A stretch of 64,000 bases of DNA, from positions 186,001-250,000 of the forward strand of contig CAXMMQ010000004.1 in assembly GCA_963693035.2 (NCBI GenBank), written 5' to 3'. Positions 8,385-18,180 of this stretch are shown here, one piece after another. The DNA comes from Lichenicoccus sp963693035. GTDB lineage: Bacteria; Pseudomonadota; Alphaproteobacteria; Acetobacterales; Acetobacteraceae. Position numbers and translations under genes: made by a program. Each line of letters opens with the position of its first letter. Position 1 is the stretch's first letter. The notes below the pieces were generated by a model that saw only the letters and a program-made list of their open reading frames with translations, searched no databases and had not been told where the DNA came from.

Positions 8385-8723
8385 ATGAAAAAGATCGAGG
8401 CCATCATCAAGCCCTTCAAGCTCGACGAGGTGAAGGATGCGCTGCACGAGATCGGTCTGCAGGGCATCACCGTCACCGAGGCGAAGGGGTTCGGACGCCA
8501 GAAGGGCCATACCGAGCTGTACCGGGGCGCCGAATATGTCGTCGACTTCCTGCCCAAGGTGAAGATCGAGGTGGTCTGCGAGGACCGCGCCGTCGAGCGG
8601 GCGGTCGAGGCGATCGTGGACGCGGCGCGGACCGGGCGGATCGGCGACGGCAAGATCTTCGTGAGCTCGCTCGACGAGGTCGTACGCATACGCACAGGCG
8701 AGCGCGGCGAGGATGCCGTCTGA
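8385..8723 (+). CDS. glnB: Nitrogen regulatory protein PII
   Basis: A 112-residue PII signal protein that senses 2-oxoglutarate and ATP/ADP and controls glutamine synthetase adenylylation and NtrB. It starts MKKIEAIIKPFKLDEVKDAL and carries the T-loop with the uridylylation Tyr51 (ELYRGAEYVVDFLPK) and the C-terminal signature GDGKIFVSSLDEVVRIRTGE. It sits 89 bases upstream of glnA in the same direction, the usual glnBA arrangement, so both are expected to share nitrogen control. A GGGAGGAAG stretch lies 18-27 bases before the ATG, further than an ideal ribosome-binding site. Confidence 0.97.
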   Translation: MKKIEAIIKPFKLDEVKDALHEIGLQGITVTEAKGFGRQKGHTELYRGAEYVVDFLPKVKIEVVCEDRAVERAVEAIVDAARTGRIGDGKIFVSSLDEVVRIRTGERGEDAV

Positions 8724-8812
8724 GCAATCCGGGCCGGAAACCCAGCCCCTCCCAGGTCTCCAATCCCCTCCAGACAGCCGTCTTGCGCGGTTGCAACAAC
8801 AGGTAGATCCGT

Positions 8813-10278
8813 ATGGCGAAGAAATCGTCGGCGCCCGCTCCGGTGCCGCCTCCGCAGGCTCCTACTCCCGACCATGTCAGCAAGGTCCTGGAGCTGCTGC
8901 AGGAGCATTCCGTCGAGTACGTCGACCTGCGCTTCACCGACCCGCGCGGCAAGTGGCACCACACCACCCAGCACGTCTCGACCATCGAGGCGGACGTGTT
9001 CCGCGACGGCATCATGTTTGACGGCTCCTCGATCGCCGGCTGGAAGGCGATCAACGAGAGCGACATGATCCTGATGCCGGACCCCGAAACGGCGGTGATG
9101 GATCCGTTCGCGGCCAAGCCGCAGATGATCCTGTTCTGCGACATCGTCGAGCCGTCCACCGGACAGCTCTACAACCGCGACCCGCGCGGCACCTGCAAGC
9201 TCGCCGAGCAGTATCTCAAATCCACCGGGATCGGCGACACCGCCTACTTCGGACCGGAAGCCGAGTTCTTCATCTTCGACAGCGTGAAATACGGGACCGG
9301 CCCGAATTTCGGCATGTACCAGGTCGACAGCATCGAGGGTCCGGGTGCGTCCCTGAAGGACTACCCCGAGGGCAACATGGGCCATCGCCCGGGGGTCAAG
9401 GGTGGCTATTTCCCGGTGCCTCCGGTGGACAGCGAGAACGACCTGCGCGCCGAGATGCTGTCGACCATGGGCGAGATGGGCCTGGTGATCGAGAAGCACC
9501 ATCACGAGGTGGCGCAGAGCCAGCACGAGCTCGGCACCAAGTTCGGCTCGATGACCAAGATGGCCGACCAGATGCAGATCTATAAATACTGCATCCACAA
9601 CGTCGCGCATTCCTACGGCAAGACCGCGACCTTCATGCCCAAACCGATCCACGGCGATAACGGCTCTGGGATGCACGTGCACCAGTCGATCTGGAAGGAT
9701 GGCAAACCGGTGTTCGCCGGCAACGGCTATGCCGACCTGTCGGACACCGCGCTCTACTATATCGGCGGCATCATCAAGCACGCGAAGGCGCTCAATGCCT
9801 TTACCAACCCGTCCACCAATTCCTACAAGCGCCTGATCCCGGGCTTCGAGGCGCCGGTACTGCTGGCGTACTCGGCGCGCAACCGGTCGGCATCGTGCCG
9901 GATCCCGTATGCCACCAGTCCGAAGGCCAAGCGGGTCGAGGTGCGTTTCCCGGACCCGACCGCCAACCCCTATCTCGCCTTTGCCGCCATGCTGATGGCC
10001 GGGCCTGGACGGCATACGCAACAAGATCCATCCCGGCGAGGCGATGGACAAGGATCTCTACGACCTGCCGCCCGAGGAGCTGAAAAGCATCCCCACGGTG
10101 TCCGGATCGTTGCGCGAGGCGCTGCGCGCGATCGAGGCCGACCACGAGTTCCTGCTGGCCGGCGGCGTGTTCACCAAGGACCAGATCGAGGCGTATTGCG
10201 AGATCAAGTGGGCCGAGGTCTATCGCTTCGAGCACACGCCGCACCCCGGTCGAGTTCGAGATGTACTACTCCGTCTGA
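8813..10278 (+). CDS. glnA: Glutamine synthetase type I, interrupted by two single-base frameshifts
   Basis: Makes glutamine from glutamate, ammonia and ATP. Type I motifs are complete: MFDGSSIAGWKAI, the KPIHGDNGSGMHVHQSIW ATP-binding region, NRSASCRIPY and the adenylylation site DLYDLPPEE. The reading frame breaks twice. After LAFAAMLMAG one extra C in GGGCC (10001-10005) shifts the frame. The expected continuation LDGIRNKIHPGEAMDKDLYD is intact in the next frame. A second extra C in CACCCC (10244-10247) shifts it again, so the true ending HPVEFEMYYSV with TGA at 10276-10278 lies in a third frame. All residues are otherwise conserved. Because this enzyme is central to metabolism, homopolymer sequencing errors are more likely than real loss, but this cannot be decided here. 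Confidence 0.9.
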
Positions 10279-10285
10279 CAGGATA

Positions 10286-10312
10286 GGCTGCCGGGACCGG
10301 TGCCCGGCAGCC
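10286..10312 (+). terminator. Hairpin after glnA
   Basis: A 10-bp perfect stem (GGCTGCCGGG at 10286-10295 with CCCGGCAGCC at 10303-10312) lies 8 bases after the glnA stop. There is no clear T-run, so it is a likely but unproven terminator of glnBA. Confidence 0.5.
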
Positions 10313-10375
10313 ACGACGGAAAATCAAGGGGCCTCTCGCAGAAGGCCCTGTTGCAAGAACACCACGAGGAACCGC

Positions 10376-11318
10376 ATGACCAGAACGGCAATGCTGCGCA
10401 CGTCCGCACTCGCCACCCGCCTCGCTCGCCGGAGCCGCGCTGCCCGCCACGGCGAAGCCGCTCGAGTCCATCGGCATCACCAGCGGGTCGCTCGGCAATC
10501 CGTATTTCGTCTCGCTGACCCAGGGCATCAGCGACGAGGCGCACCACCTCAATCCGGCGGTGCAGATCACCTCGGTATCGGCTGAGTACGATCTCAACAA
10601 GCAGTTCACCCAGATCGACAACTTCATTGCCAAGGGCGTGAACCTGATCATCCTGAACGCGGTCGATCCGAACGCGATCCTCCCGGCGGTGAAGCGCGCA
10701 CAGCAGGCCGGGATCCCGGTGGTCGCGGTCGATGTCGCGGCGTCCGGCGCGGATGCCACCGTGATGACCGACAACATCGCCGCCGGCCGCATGTCCTGCA
10801 CCGCACTGATGCAGGCGATCAACCACAAGGGCAACGTTATCATCATGAACGGCCCGCAGGTCTCCTCCATCGTGGACCGGGTGCGCGGCTGCAAGGAGGT
10901 GATCGCCAAGGAGCCCGGCGTGACCCTGCTGACCAGCAGCCAGGACGGCAAGGCGTCGCGCGATGGCGGCCTCGCGGTGATGCAGACCTATCTGGTGCGC
11001 TACCCTGACATCGCCGGCCTGTTCGCGATCAATGATCCGGAGGGCATCGGCGCCGGCCTCGCCGCGGTGCAGGCGCACCGGCCGGGCATCGCCATCACCT
11101 CCGTCGATGGCGCCCCGGACATCGTCTCCGCGCTGAAGTCGCACACCTACGTGCAGGCCTCGGCGGCGCAGGACCCGTACACCATGGGCAAGCTGTCGGT
11201 GTCGGTCGGCAACGACATCCTCAACGGCCATCCGCCGGCGGAGAAGATCCGGCTGATGACGCCCCGGCTGGTCAACCGCGACAACGTCGCGAGCTATCCG
11301 GGCTGGACTGCGCACTAG
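10376..11318 (+). CDS. Periplasmic sugar-binding protein (RbsB-like), frameshift in signal peptide
   Basis: A type I periplasmic binding protein (Peripla_BP_4 family) of the ribose/autoinducer-2 ABC transporter class. The mature part reads SIGITSGSLGNPYFVSLTQG, then IDNFIAKGVNLIILNAVDP, VKRAQQAGIPVVAVD and LFAINDPEGIGAGLAAVQ, all typical of the family. The ATG at 10376 begins a signal-like peptide (MTRTAMLRTSALATRL), but the frame must shift near 10420-10428 to join LAGAALPATAKPLES and the mature protein. No start codon precedes the mature sequence in its own frame before 10560. No permease or ATPase gene is adjacent, so it is an orphan binding protein next to a dehydrogenase. Confidence 0.75.
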
Positions 11319-11333
11319 CTCCCGCACAAGCCG

Positions 11334-12359
11334 ATGGACCGCCCGCTGATCCTGCTCGACCCGTACCCGCGGGCGAGCACCGACATCTTCGACGCCGGGA
11401 CACGCCGCACCCTCGATGGTCTTGGCGAGATCGTCGAGCAGAAGGATGGCCCGATGCCGGCGGCGCTGGTCGAGCGGCACCTGCCTCGGGTGCAATTGCT
11501 GCTCGGCCAGACCGACCTGCCGGCCGAGCGGCTGGCGCAGGCGCCCAGCCTGCGCGGCGTGATCAATGTCGAGACCAACTTTTTGCCCAACATCGACTAC
11601 CAGACCTGCTTCGCGCGCGGCATCCACGTGCTCACGCCGGGCAGCGCGTTCGCGCCGGCGGTCGCCGAGATGGCGCTCGGCATGGCGATCGACCTCGCAC
11701 GAGGCATCACCGCGTCCGATTGCGCGCTGCGTGCCGGCGAGGAAGTATGGGGCCTGGCCGGCAATGAAGGCTGCTTCATGTTCACCGGCAGTGCTGTCGG
11801 GCTGGTCGGCTACGGCGATCTCGGCCGCGCGCTGCACCGGCTGCTGGCGCCGTTCGGTTGCCGGGTGCGGGTGTTCGATCCCTGGCTGCCGGACTATTTC
11901 CTGCGGGCGCAGGGCGTCGAGCCCGCCACGCTCGAGGAGGTGCTGTCGCTGTCGCGCACGGTCTTCGTGTTCGCCGGCGTCACGAGCGAGAATGCCGGCT
12001 TCATCGGCCGCGCGCAGTTCGAGATGATGCAGCCGGGATCGGTATTCCTACTGATGAGCCGGGCTGCGGTGGTGGATTTCCCGGAGATGCTGCGGCAGGC
12101 CCGGACCGGCCGCCTGCGCGTGGCGACCGACGTGTTCCCGCAGGAGCCGCTGGCGCCGGACGATGCTGCGCGCAACACCCCGAACCTGCTGCTCTCGGCG
12201 CACCGGGCCGGCGCGCTGGTCGAGGCGCTGCACGATATCGGACGGCAGGCGGTGGCCGATGCCGGACTGATCCTGCGCGGTCTGGCGCCGGTGGTGTGCC
12301 GCCGGGCGCAACGTGAGACCGTCGGACGGTCACGCTCGAAGCCGATCGAGAAGAGCTGA
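11334..12359 (+). CDS. D-isomer-specific 2-hydroxyacid dehydrogenase family protein
   Basis: A 341-residue NAD-dependent dehydrogenase of the SerA/D-lactate type, acting on a 2-hydroxy acid. The NAD-binding motif is VGLVGYGDLGRALHRLLAPFG; the catalytic triad is visible as Arg in LMSRAAVVDF, Glu in VFPQEPLAPDD and His in LLSAHRAGALVEA. It starts 16 bases after the binding-protein stop on the same strand, suggesting one transcription unit and a shared (unknown) substrate. Its stop and that of the convergent esterase lie in a short CTGACG / CGTCAG hairpin at 12356-12372. Confidence 0.85.
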   Translation: MDRPLILLDPYPRASTDIFDAGTRRTLDGLGEIVEQKDGPMPAALVERHLPRVQLLLGQTDLPAERLAQAPSLRGVINVETNFLPNIDYQTCFARGIHVLTPGSAFAPAVAEMALGMAIDLARGITASDCALRAGEEVWGLAGNEGCFMFTGSAVGLVGYGDLGRALHRLLAPFGCRVRVFDPWLPDYFLRAQGVEPATLEEVLSLSRTVFVFAGVTSENAGFIGRAQFEMMQPGSVFLLMSRAAVVDFPEMLRQARTGRLRVATDVFPQEPLAPDDAARNTPNLLLSAHRAGALVEALHDIGRQAVADAGLILRGLAPVVCRRAQRETVGRSRSKPIEKS

Positions 12360-12368
12360 CGCGCGCCG

Positions 12369-13958
12369 TCAGGTCGCGCCGAGCACGCCCGCCCATAGCC
12401 GGCGCTCCAGCGCGTTCGGGTCGTCCTGCACCGTGCTGGAGACGTCGAGGATCATCGTGCGGCGACGGGCGGTCTCGTAGAGCGGCCAGTCGGGCAGCCC
12501 GGCCGCGGCCGGCGGGCCGCCCCTGATGAAGGCCACCCAGGCGGCATGCATCCGTGTCGCGAGGTCGGCCTGGAAGCCGGCATCGATTGGGGCAAGGTTC
12601 TCGTCGCTTGAATTGTTCCAGACATACGCGAGCTCGCTGGCATGAGCCGCGCGACCGGTGAACACACCCGTCTGCGCCGCACGATCGAAGCGGTACATCC
12701 AGACCGCGCCGCCGGCGTGGCATTGCGCCTCCGCCACCCGGACCGACGGGATCCAGTATTCCTCCGCGGTGAGCGCCCGCCAGCGCAGTTCGGCCGGGTC
12801 GGGCGAGGTGATCGAGGCGTCATAATGCTGCAGGATGCGCTCGAAGGTGTCCGGTTGCAGGTTGGCGAGGTTGCGCGCCTGCAGCGGCTGCGTCGCCGCG
12901 CCGGGTCCGAGAAACAGCCGGCTCTCGTCGCGGTTGGTGCCAAGCAGCAACGGCAGCGTCTTCATGCAGCCGCCGCGGATCGCATCCTCGGGCATCGCCG
13001 GCAGCAGCACGCCGTCGACCACCGGGCGCAGCGGAAAATTGTGCGGCGGGTCCAGGGTCAGGGCGTGCTGCGCCTCGATCAGCCGGTCGAGGTCGAGATC
13101 CAGCAAAGCCGCCGCCTCGCGCGGCGCCAGCGACAGCAAACGCAGATATTCGATGGTGATCTGGCAGGCAGCCGGCATCGACAGCACGGTGCGGCCGCCG
13201 CCGCTCTCCAGGATGACGCGCGAGAACAGCCCTCGCGCCGCCGGCGAGGCTGCCAGCGCCGCCACGTCCTTTGCCCCGGCGGACTCCCCGGCCAGGGTGA
13301 CACGGCCCGGATCGCCACCGAAGGCCGCGACGTTGCGGCGCACCCAGCGCAGCGCCAGCATCTGGTCGCGGATCCCATTGTTGCCGCTGCCGGCATAGCG
13401 GGCGCCGAGCGGCGCACCGAGCTCGAGGAAGCCGAGCACGCCGAGCCGGTAGTCCAGGGTGACGCAGATGACGCCGGAGCGCGCGAAGCTGGCGCCGTCA
13501 TAGATCGGCTCGCTGGCAGCACCCGCGACATTCGAGCCGCCATGGATCCAGACCATCACCGGCAGGGCGCCCGGCGCCGGATCGGCCGGGGCGAAGACGT
13601 TCAGGTTCAGGCACTGCTCGCTGGCGATATCCTGGGTGTGACCGACCCGCTGCACCGCCATCGGGCCGAAACGGTCGGCTTCCAGCACGTCGCTCCAGCG
13701 CGGCGCGGCCTGCGGTGGCCGGAACCGCCCCGGCACGCGACCATAGGGAATGCCCAGGTAGCGCGCGATGCCGGACGCCACCTGGCCACGGACCGTCCCG
13801 CTTGGCGCATGCACCAACACGCGGCCGTCGCCGCCGGGCGTCGGCCGACCGGGCTCGACCAGCGCCCGGCTTGCATGGGCGCCGGTTGCCAGCAGCCCAG
13901 CACCCGCCGCCGCGCCGTAGAGGAAACGGCGGCGGGAGCAGCCATCCGATGAAGTCAC
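12369..13958 (-). CDS. Type B carboxylesterase with Tat signal
   Basis: A 529-residue alpha/beta-hydrolase of the carboxylesterase/para-nitrobenzyl esterase family, exported folded through the Tat system. The twin-arginine signal SRRRFLYGAAAGAGLLATGAHA is at residues 8-30. The oxyanion-hole segment WIHGGSNV is at ~137-144, and the nucleophile Ser226 is in LAGESAGAKD. It would hydrolyse ester bonds in the periplasm; the natural substrate is unknown. It is convergent with the dehydrogenase gene and 12 bases downstream of the ClC gene on the same strand. Confidence 0.88.
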   Translation of the reverse strand: MTSSDGCSRRRFLYGAAAGAGLLATGAHASRALVEPGRPTPGGDGRVLVHAPSGTVRGQVASGIARYLGIPYGRVPGRFRPPQAAPRWSDVLEADRFGPMAVQRVGHTQDIASEQCLNLNVFAPADPAPGALPVMVWIHGGSNVAGAASEPIYDGASFARSGVICVTLDYRLGVLGFLELGAPLGARYAGSGNNGIRDQMLALRWVRRNVAAFGGDPGRVTLAGESAGAKDVAALAASPAARGLFSRVILESGGGRTVLSMPAACQITIEYLRLLSLAPREAAALLDLDLDRLIEAQHALTLDPPHNFPLRPVVDGVLLPAMPEDAIRGGCMKTLPLLLGTNRDESRLFLGPGAATQPLQARNLANLQPDTFERILQHYDASITSPDPAELRWRALTAEEYWIPSVRVAEAQCHAGGAVWMYRFDRAAQTGVFTGRAAHASELAYVWNNSSDENLAPIDAGFQADLATRMHAAWVAFIRGGPPAAAGLPDWPLYETARRRTMILDVSSTVQDDPNALERRLWAGVLGAT

Positions 13959-13970
13959 GTTAGGATCCGA

Positions 13971-15848
13971 TCACGTCTCGCCGGACAATTCACGCCGGCT
14001 GCGATCGAGTTCCTCGCTGTAGCGGCGCAAGGCGTGCTGCTCGGTCAGGAGGCCGATCACGTTCCGGCTGTCGAGGTTGTCCACCACCACCAGGGCGTCG
14101 CTCTCCGCCTGCTCGAACAGCGCGATGGCTTCCTTCACGTTCATCTGCGGCAGCAGCATGGTCTCCTCGTAATGCAGCAGCTCCCCGAGCCGCGAGACCT
14201 CGTGCTCCGAGGCATGCAGTTCGGGCACCTGCACGATCCCGGCATAGCGTCCGCCCTCGTCCACCACCACCACACGATGTTCCGAGCCGAGCGGGAAATC
14301 GCGCCGCACCGAGGCGAGCGACGTTCCCGAGCGCAGCGTCCGGACCTCGCGCCGCATGATCCGGCCCACGGTCAGGTTGCGGATCCAGCCGACATCGAGC
14401 GCGCTGCGTATGCTCTCGCCGCGCAGGTGGAAGCGCCAGGTGGCAAACGAGTAGCCGAAGGTGCGCCGCACGGTAAGCGCCGACACCACCGAGGCCACCA
14501 GCACCGCCACCGTCACCGGCAGGCTGCCGGTGGATTCCAGCGCCAGGAACACCATCGTCAGCGGACCGCCGATGATCGCCACCGCCAGCGCGCTCATGCA
14601 GATCAGCGCGCAGGTGACCGGCGGCAGCGAGTTCGTGGTCAGCAGCCCGAGCAGGTCGCCGCACAGCGTGCCGGTCAGCACGCCGAGGAACAGCGACGCG
14701 AAGAACAGGCCGCCGCGGAACCCCGAGCCGATCGAGATCGCGGACGCGCAGGCCTTGAGCAGCAGCAGCAGCGCCGCCTGCCTGATGCCGAACGCGCCGT
14801 TCAGTCCGAGCCGCAGTGCCGCGTGCCCCGAGGACAGCACCGCCGGCGTCACCAACGCGAGCGAACCCACGATCAGGCCGCCGATCGCGGGCCTCGCCCA
14901 GCCCGGCATGCGGGAGCGCCGGAACAGGGTCTCGGTCAGGGTGACCATGCGCATGATGGCGATGCCGACCAGCGCGCTGATCACGCCGAGCGCGATGATC
15001 GGCAGGTAGTCGCGCCATTCCAGCGTCACCGGCATGGTAAGATCGAGCGACGGCGCGGTGCCGTCGAGCGCGTGCGTCACCACGATGGCGCAGATCGAGG
15101 CGAGGGTGACCGGCGCGAGGTTGGCGAGCGAGTAGGTGCCGATCACCAGCTCGAAGGCGTAGAAGGCGCCTGCCAGCGGCGCATCGAATGCGGCTCCGAT
15201 GGCGCCGGCGGCGCCACAGCCGACCAGCACGCGCAGGTCCGCGCGACGCACCCGGAACGAGCGGCCGATCCAGGAGGCGAATGCCGAGCCGATCTGGGTG
15301 TAGCCCGCCTCGAGCCCGATCGAGGCGCCGGCACCGTTCGAGAGCAGCGTCTGGCCGACGACGATGGCGCTGTCACGCAGCGACATCCGGCCGCCATGCA
15401 GGGCATTCGCCTCGATCGGATCGACCGGCCGCCCCGGGACGTAGCGCGAGATCAGCAGGCCGGTCAGGCCGAGCAGCAGACCCCCCATGGTCGGCACCAG
15501 CAGCGCCCGCTCGGGCACCACCGACGCCAGGCCCGACAGCCTGCCATCATTGTCCAGGGCGAACAGCAGGCGATGAGCGAGCAGGGTCGCATCGTTCATC
15601 GCCACCACGAATACGCCGGCCACGACACCGATGCAGGCGGCCAGCACTACCAGCCAGATCTCGTCGGCGCGAACCAGTGCCCGCAGCGTATGCGGCGCGT
15701 GCACCACCCAGCGCTGCACCGGCACCGCATGGTCGCGCAACCACACGGCGCTGCGCGGCACGGCCAGCGCGGCGCCCGGGAATCTCGGCTTATGCGGCCG
15801 GCGCGACCGGACGGCGCGCCGCACGGCGCCGGCGAACATGCCCGGCAT
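13971..15848 (-). CDS. ClC-family chloride channel/transporter with C-terminal CBS domains
   Basis: A multi-pass inner-membrane ClC protein of about 625 residues. ClC signatures are NGAGASIGLEAGYTQIG (the equivalent of the GREGP loop, with the gating Glu kept at about residue 180), GAAGAIGAAFDAPLAGAFYAFEL and GSGFRGGLFFASLFLG (the GGxFxP-like motif). Ten or more hydrophobic segments precede a soluble tail with two CBS-like units (NLTVGRIMRREVRTL; MNVKEAIALFEQAESDALVVVDN). It likely moves Cl- or another halide, with CBS domains sensing nucleotides. The ATG at 15848 is preferred; a TTG at 15908 gives a longer basic N-terminus. Confidence 0.88.
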   Translation of the reverse strand: MPGMFAGAVRRAVRSRRPHKPRFPGAALAVPRSAVWLRDHAVPVQRWVVHAPHTLRALVRADEIWLVVLAACIGVVAGVFVVAMNDATLLAHRLLFALDNDGRLSGLASVVPERALLVPTMGGLLLGLTGLLISRYVPGRPVDPIEANALHGGRMSLRDSAIVVGQTLLSNGAGASIGLEAGYTQIGSAFASWIGRSFRVRRADLRVLVGCGAAGAIGAAFDAPLAGAFYAFELVIGTYSLANLAPVTLASICAIVVTHALDGTAPSLDLTMPVTLEWRDYLPIIALGVISALVGIAIMRMVTLTETLFRRSRMPGWARPAIGGLIVGSLALVTPAVLSSGHAALRLGLNGAFGIRQAALLLLLKACASAISIGSGFRGGLFFASLFLGVLTGTLCGDLLGLLTTNSLPPVTCALICMSALAVAIIGGPLTMVFLALESTGSLPVTVAVLVASVVSALTVRRTFGYSFATWRFHLRGESIRSALDVGWIRNLTVGRIMRREVRTLRSGTSLASVRRDFPLGSEHRVVVVDEGGRYAGIVQVPELHASEHEVSRLGELLHYEETMLLPQMNVKEAIALFEQAESDALVVVDNLDSRNVIGLLTEQHALRRYSEELDRSRRELSGET

Positions 15849-16334
15849 GCCTATGCGCACCCTCTGGAACTTGAAATGACCATGCCACTTGCGCCTGCGC
15901 CCGACCAAAGCAGCAAGGGCGCCTCCTGCTTGTGACGCCCGCGCAGGCCTGGATCAACAAACTACGCCCTGAACGTCGCGGCTGTGGCGCGAATGTCAGG
16001 GTATGTTGCGCTCAGGTCCCAGGGATGGTCCGGACATGCAGGGGCGGCGGGTCCGGCGGCGGCGGCACCGGGATCGGAAAGGGCGGGTCGCCGAGCGGCG
16101 CCGGTGCGTCCGGATCATCGTCGTCGTCATCCGGCATCGGCGGCGGCGGCGGAGTGTCGCTGGCGCCGGATAGTGGCGGGGATGTCGTCGCATGACGCTG
16201 GAGATGGCAGGGGAGGTCGAGCATGCCGGTCACCTGGGAGCTTCTCCGTCAAAACCGGGCCAGGGCTGGGCGGTTCCTTCACAGCCGACGCACTCCTGGG
16301 CTGCATGCACCCAGGCCGCAGAGAGAGACGAGAC
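15849..16334. other. Intergenic region with a doubtful Pro/Asp-rich reading frame
   Basis: No convincing gene is seen between the divergent ClC and oxidoreductase genes. A minus-strand frame at 16012-16233 encodes a 73-residue peptide with six Asp in a row and dense proline (DDPDAPAPLGDPPFPIPVPP). Such small acidic Pro-rich proteins exist in this family of bacteria, but there is no clear ribosome-binding site here. Promoters of both flanking genes should lie in this interval. Confidence 0.3.
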
Positions 16335-17366
16335 ATGACCCAGGACCGGCAGCCCTCGATACCGCAGACCATGCGCTTCATCGGCCGGAGCGGCGACGGC
16401 GGACCCGAGGTGCTCGAAGTCGAGCAGGGGCCGGTGCCGCAGCCGCGGGCAGGCGAGGTGCTGATCCGGGTGCTCGCCCTCGGCCTGAACGGGCCCGACC
16501 TGATGCAGCGCCGCGGGCTCTACCCGCCGCCTCCCGGAGCGAGTCCGATCCTGGGCCTGGAAGTCGCGGGAGAGATCGCGGCTATCGGCCCGGCCCTGGA
16601 GGGAGTGCCCTCGCGCTACGCCGTCGGCGACCGGGTCTGCGCGCTGGTGAATGGCGGCGGCTATGCGGAATACTCCGCAGCTCCGGTGCGCCAGTGCCTG
16701 CCCTGGCCGGACGGTTTCGATGCGGTGCAGGCGGCGGCGCTGCCGGAGAACTACTTCACGGTCTGGGCCAACCTGTTCCACATCGGCCACCTGCAGGCCG
16801 GCCAGACAATCCTGGTGCATGGCGGCAGCAGCGGCATCGGCACCACGGCGATCCAGCTTGCCCACGCCCGGGGCGCGATTGCCTATGCGACCGCCGGCAC
16901 CGACGAGAAATGCGCCACATGCCTCTCGTTGGGAGCGCAGGCCGCGATCAACTACCGGAGCGAGGATTTCGCCGGGCGCATCAGGACGCTGACGGACGGA
17001 CGCGGCGTCGGCGTCATCCTCGACATGATCGGGGCGAGCTATTTCCAGCGCAACCTGGACAGCCTGGCCGAGGAAGGCCGGCTGATCTGCATCGCGGTTC
17101 TCGGCGGCGACAAGGTGGATGGACTGAAGCTGTCGCAGGTGATGCGGCGCCGGCTGACGCTGACCGGCTCGACCCTGCGGCCGCGCTCGGCTGCCTTCAA
17201 GGCGGAGATCGCCACTGCCCTGCTGGACCAGGTCTGGCCGCTGCTGGCAAGCGGCGCGATCCGGCCGCTGATCCACGCGATGCTGCCCTTCACGGATGCC
17301 GCCCTTGCCCATACGCTGATGGAACGCGGGGAGCATTCGGGCAAGATCATGCTCACGCTGCAATGA
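16335..17366 (+). CDS. NAD(P)H-quinone oxidoreductase (zinc-independent MDR family)
   Basis: A 343-residue medium-chain reductase of the quinone oxidoreductase / PIG3 group. The GroES-like N-terminal half has GLNGPDLMQRRGLYPPPPGASPILGLEVAGE, the NADPH-binding motif is LVHGGSSGIGTTAIQLAHA, and no structural zinc cysteines are present. It would pass electrons from NADPH to quinones or enones in the cytoplasm. The ATG at 16335 follows a purine-rich GAGAGAGACGAGAC. The next hydrolase gene starts 12 bases past the stop, so the two are probably co-transcribed. Confidence 0.9.
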   Translation: MTQDRQPSIPQTMRFIGRSGDGGPEVLEVEQGPVPQPRAGEVLIRVLALGLNGPDLMQRRGLYPPPPGASPILGLEVAGEIAAIGPALEGVPSRYAVGDRVCALVNGGGYAEYSAAPVRQCLPWPDGFDAVQAAALPENYFTVWANLFHIGHLQAGQTILVHGGSSGIGTTAIQLAHARGAIAYATAGTDEKCATCLSLGAQAAINYRSEDFAGRIRTLTDGRGVGVILDMIGASYFQRNLDSLAEEGRLICIAVLGGDKVDGLKLSQVMRRRLTLTGSTLRPRSAAFKAEIATALLDQVWPLLASGAIRPLIHAMLPFTDAALAHTLMERGEHSGKIMLTLQ

Positions 17367-17378
17367 GGATGGCTGTAT

Positions 17379-18167
17379 TTGAGGCTGAACGTCGTGGAGC
17401 GCGGGCCCGAACAAGCGGCGACATATCCGGGCCGGCCACCGATCGTTCTGCTGCATGGCCTGTTCGGCCGGGCGCGCAATCTGGGTCATTTCCAGCGCCG
17501 GCTGGCCGCGGGTCGACGCACCCTGGCCATCGACCTGCGCAACCATGGCGACAGCCCGCACGGCCAGATGGACTATATCTCGATGGCCTTCGACCTGGTG
17601 GAGACGCTGGCGGCGCATGACGCGCTGCCGGCGACGCTGGTCGGCCACTCGATGGGCGGCAAGGCGGCGATGACCCTGGCGCTGACCCGCCCTGAGCTGG
17701 TGCACAGCCTGCTGGTGGCCGACATCCCGCCGGCGATCACCGGCCATGGCAACTCCTCGCTCGGTCGCGACATGCTGCGCCTCAGGTTCCCCGATCCACT
17801 CAGCCGGTCCGCCGCCGACGCACTGTTGGCCGAGGCTGTGCCGAACGTCGACATCCGCCAGCTCATGCTGCAGAACATCCGCTTCGGCGAGGATCCCGGC
17901 TGGCAAATCGGGCTCGAGGAGCTGGTCGCCTCGATGATCAATATCGAGGGCTGGCCGTACATCCCCGAGGGCCATGCCTATGATGGTCCGACTCTGTTCC
18001 TGGCCGGGGCGCTGTCGCCGTACATCCGGCCCGAGCACCACGCGGTGATGCAAAGGCTGTTCCCGCGGCACCGGCTGGAGATGATCGAGGAGGCCGGGCA
18101 CTGGCTGCATGTCGAAAACCCGACCCGCTTCGCATCCCTGCTGGAGCAGTTCGTCGGCGAGTTCTAG
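17379..18167 (+). CDS. Alpha/beta-fold hydrolase (YbfF-like esterase)
   Basis: A 262-residue alpha/beta hydrolase. It has the oxyanion HGLFGRARN, the LRNHGDS strand, the nucleophile Ser91 in VGHSMGGKAAM and a C-terminal catalytic His in EEAGHWLHVENP. The pattern matches the YbfF/ABHD11 esterase group. The start is a TTG at 17379, the only start codon close to the conserved N-terminus. It lies 12 bases after the oxidoreductase stop. Confidence 0.85.
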   Translation: MRLNVVERGPEQAATYPGRPPIVLLHGLFGRARNLGHFQRRLAAGRRTLAIDLRNHGDSPHGQMDYISMAFDLVETLAAHDALPATLVGHSMGGKAAMTLALTRPELVHSLLVADIPPAITGHGNSSLGRDMLRLRFPDPLSRSAADALLAEAVPNVDIRQLMLQNIRFGEDPGWQIGLEELVASMINIEGWPYIPEGHAYDGPTLFLAGALSPYIRPEHHAVMQRLFPRHRLEMIEEAGHWLHVENPTRFASLLEQFVGEF

Positions 18168-18180
18168 AGCGGCATCCGGA

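Noticed and set aside
8354..10051. A 565-codon minus-strand frame over glnB-glnA
   Set aside because: The plus strand carries unmistakable PII and glutamine synthetase; the opposite frame is a GC-driven shadow.
14034..15935. A 633-codon open frame on the plus strand
   Set aside because: It is the antisense of the ClC gene, with runs of Arg, Gln and His and no protein-like pattern.
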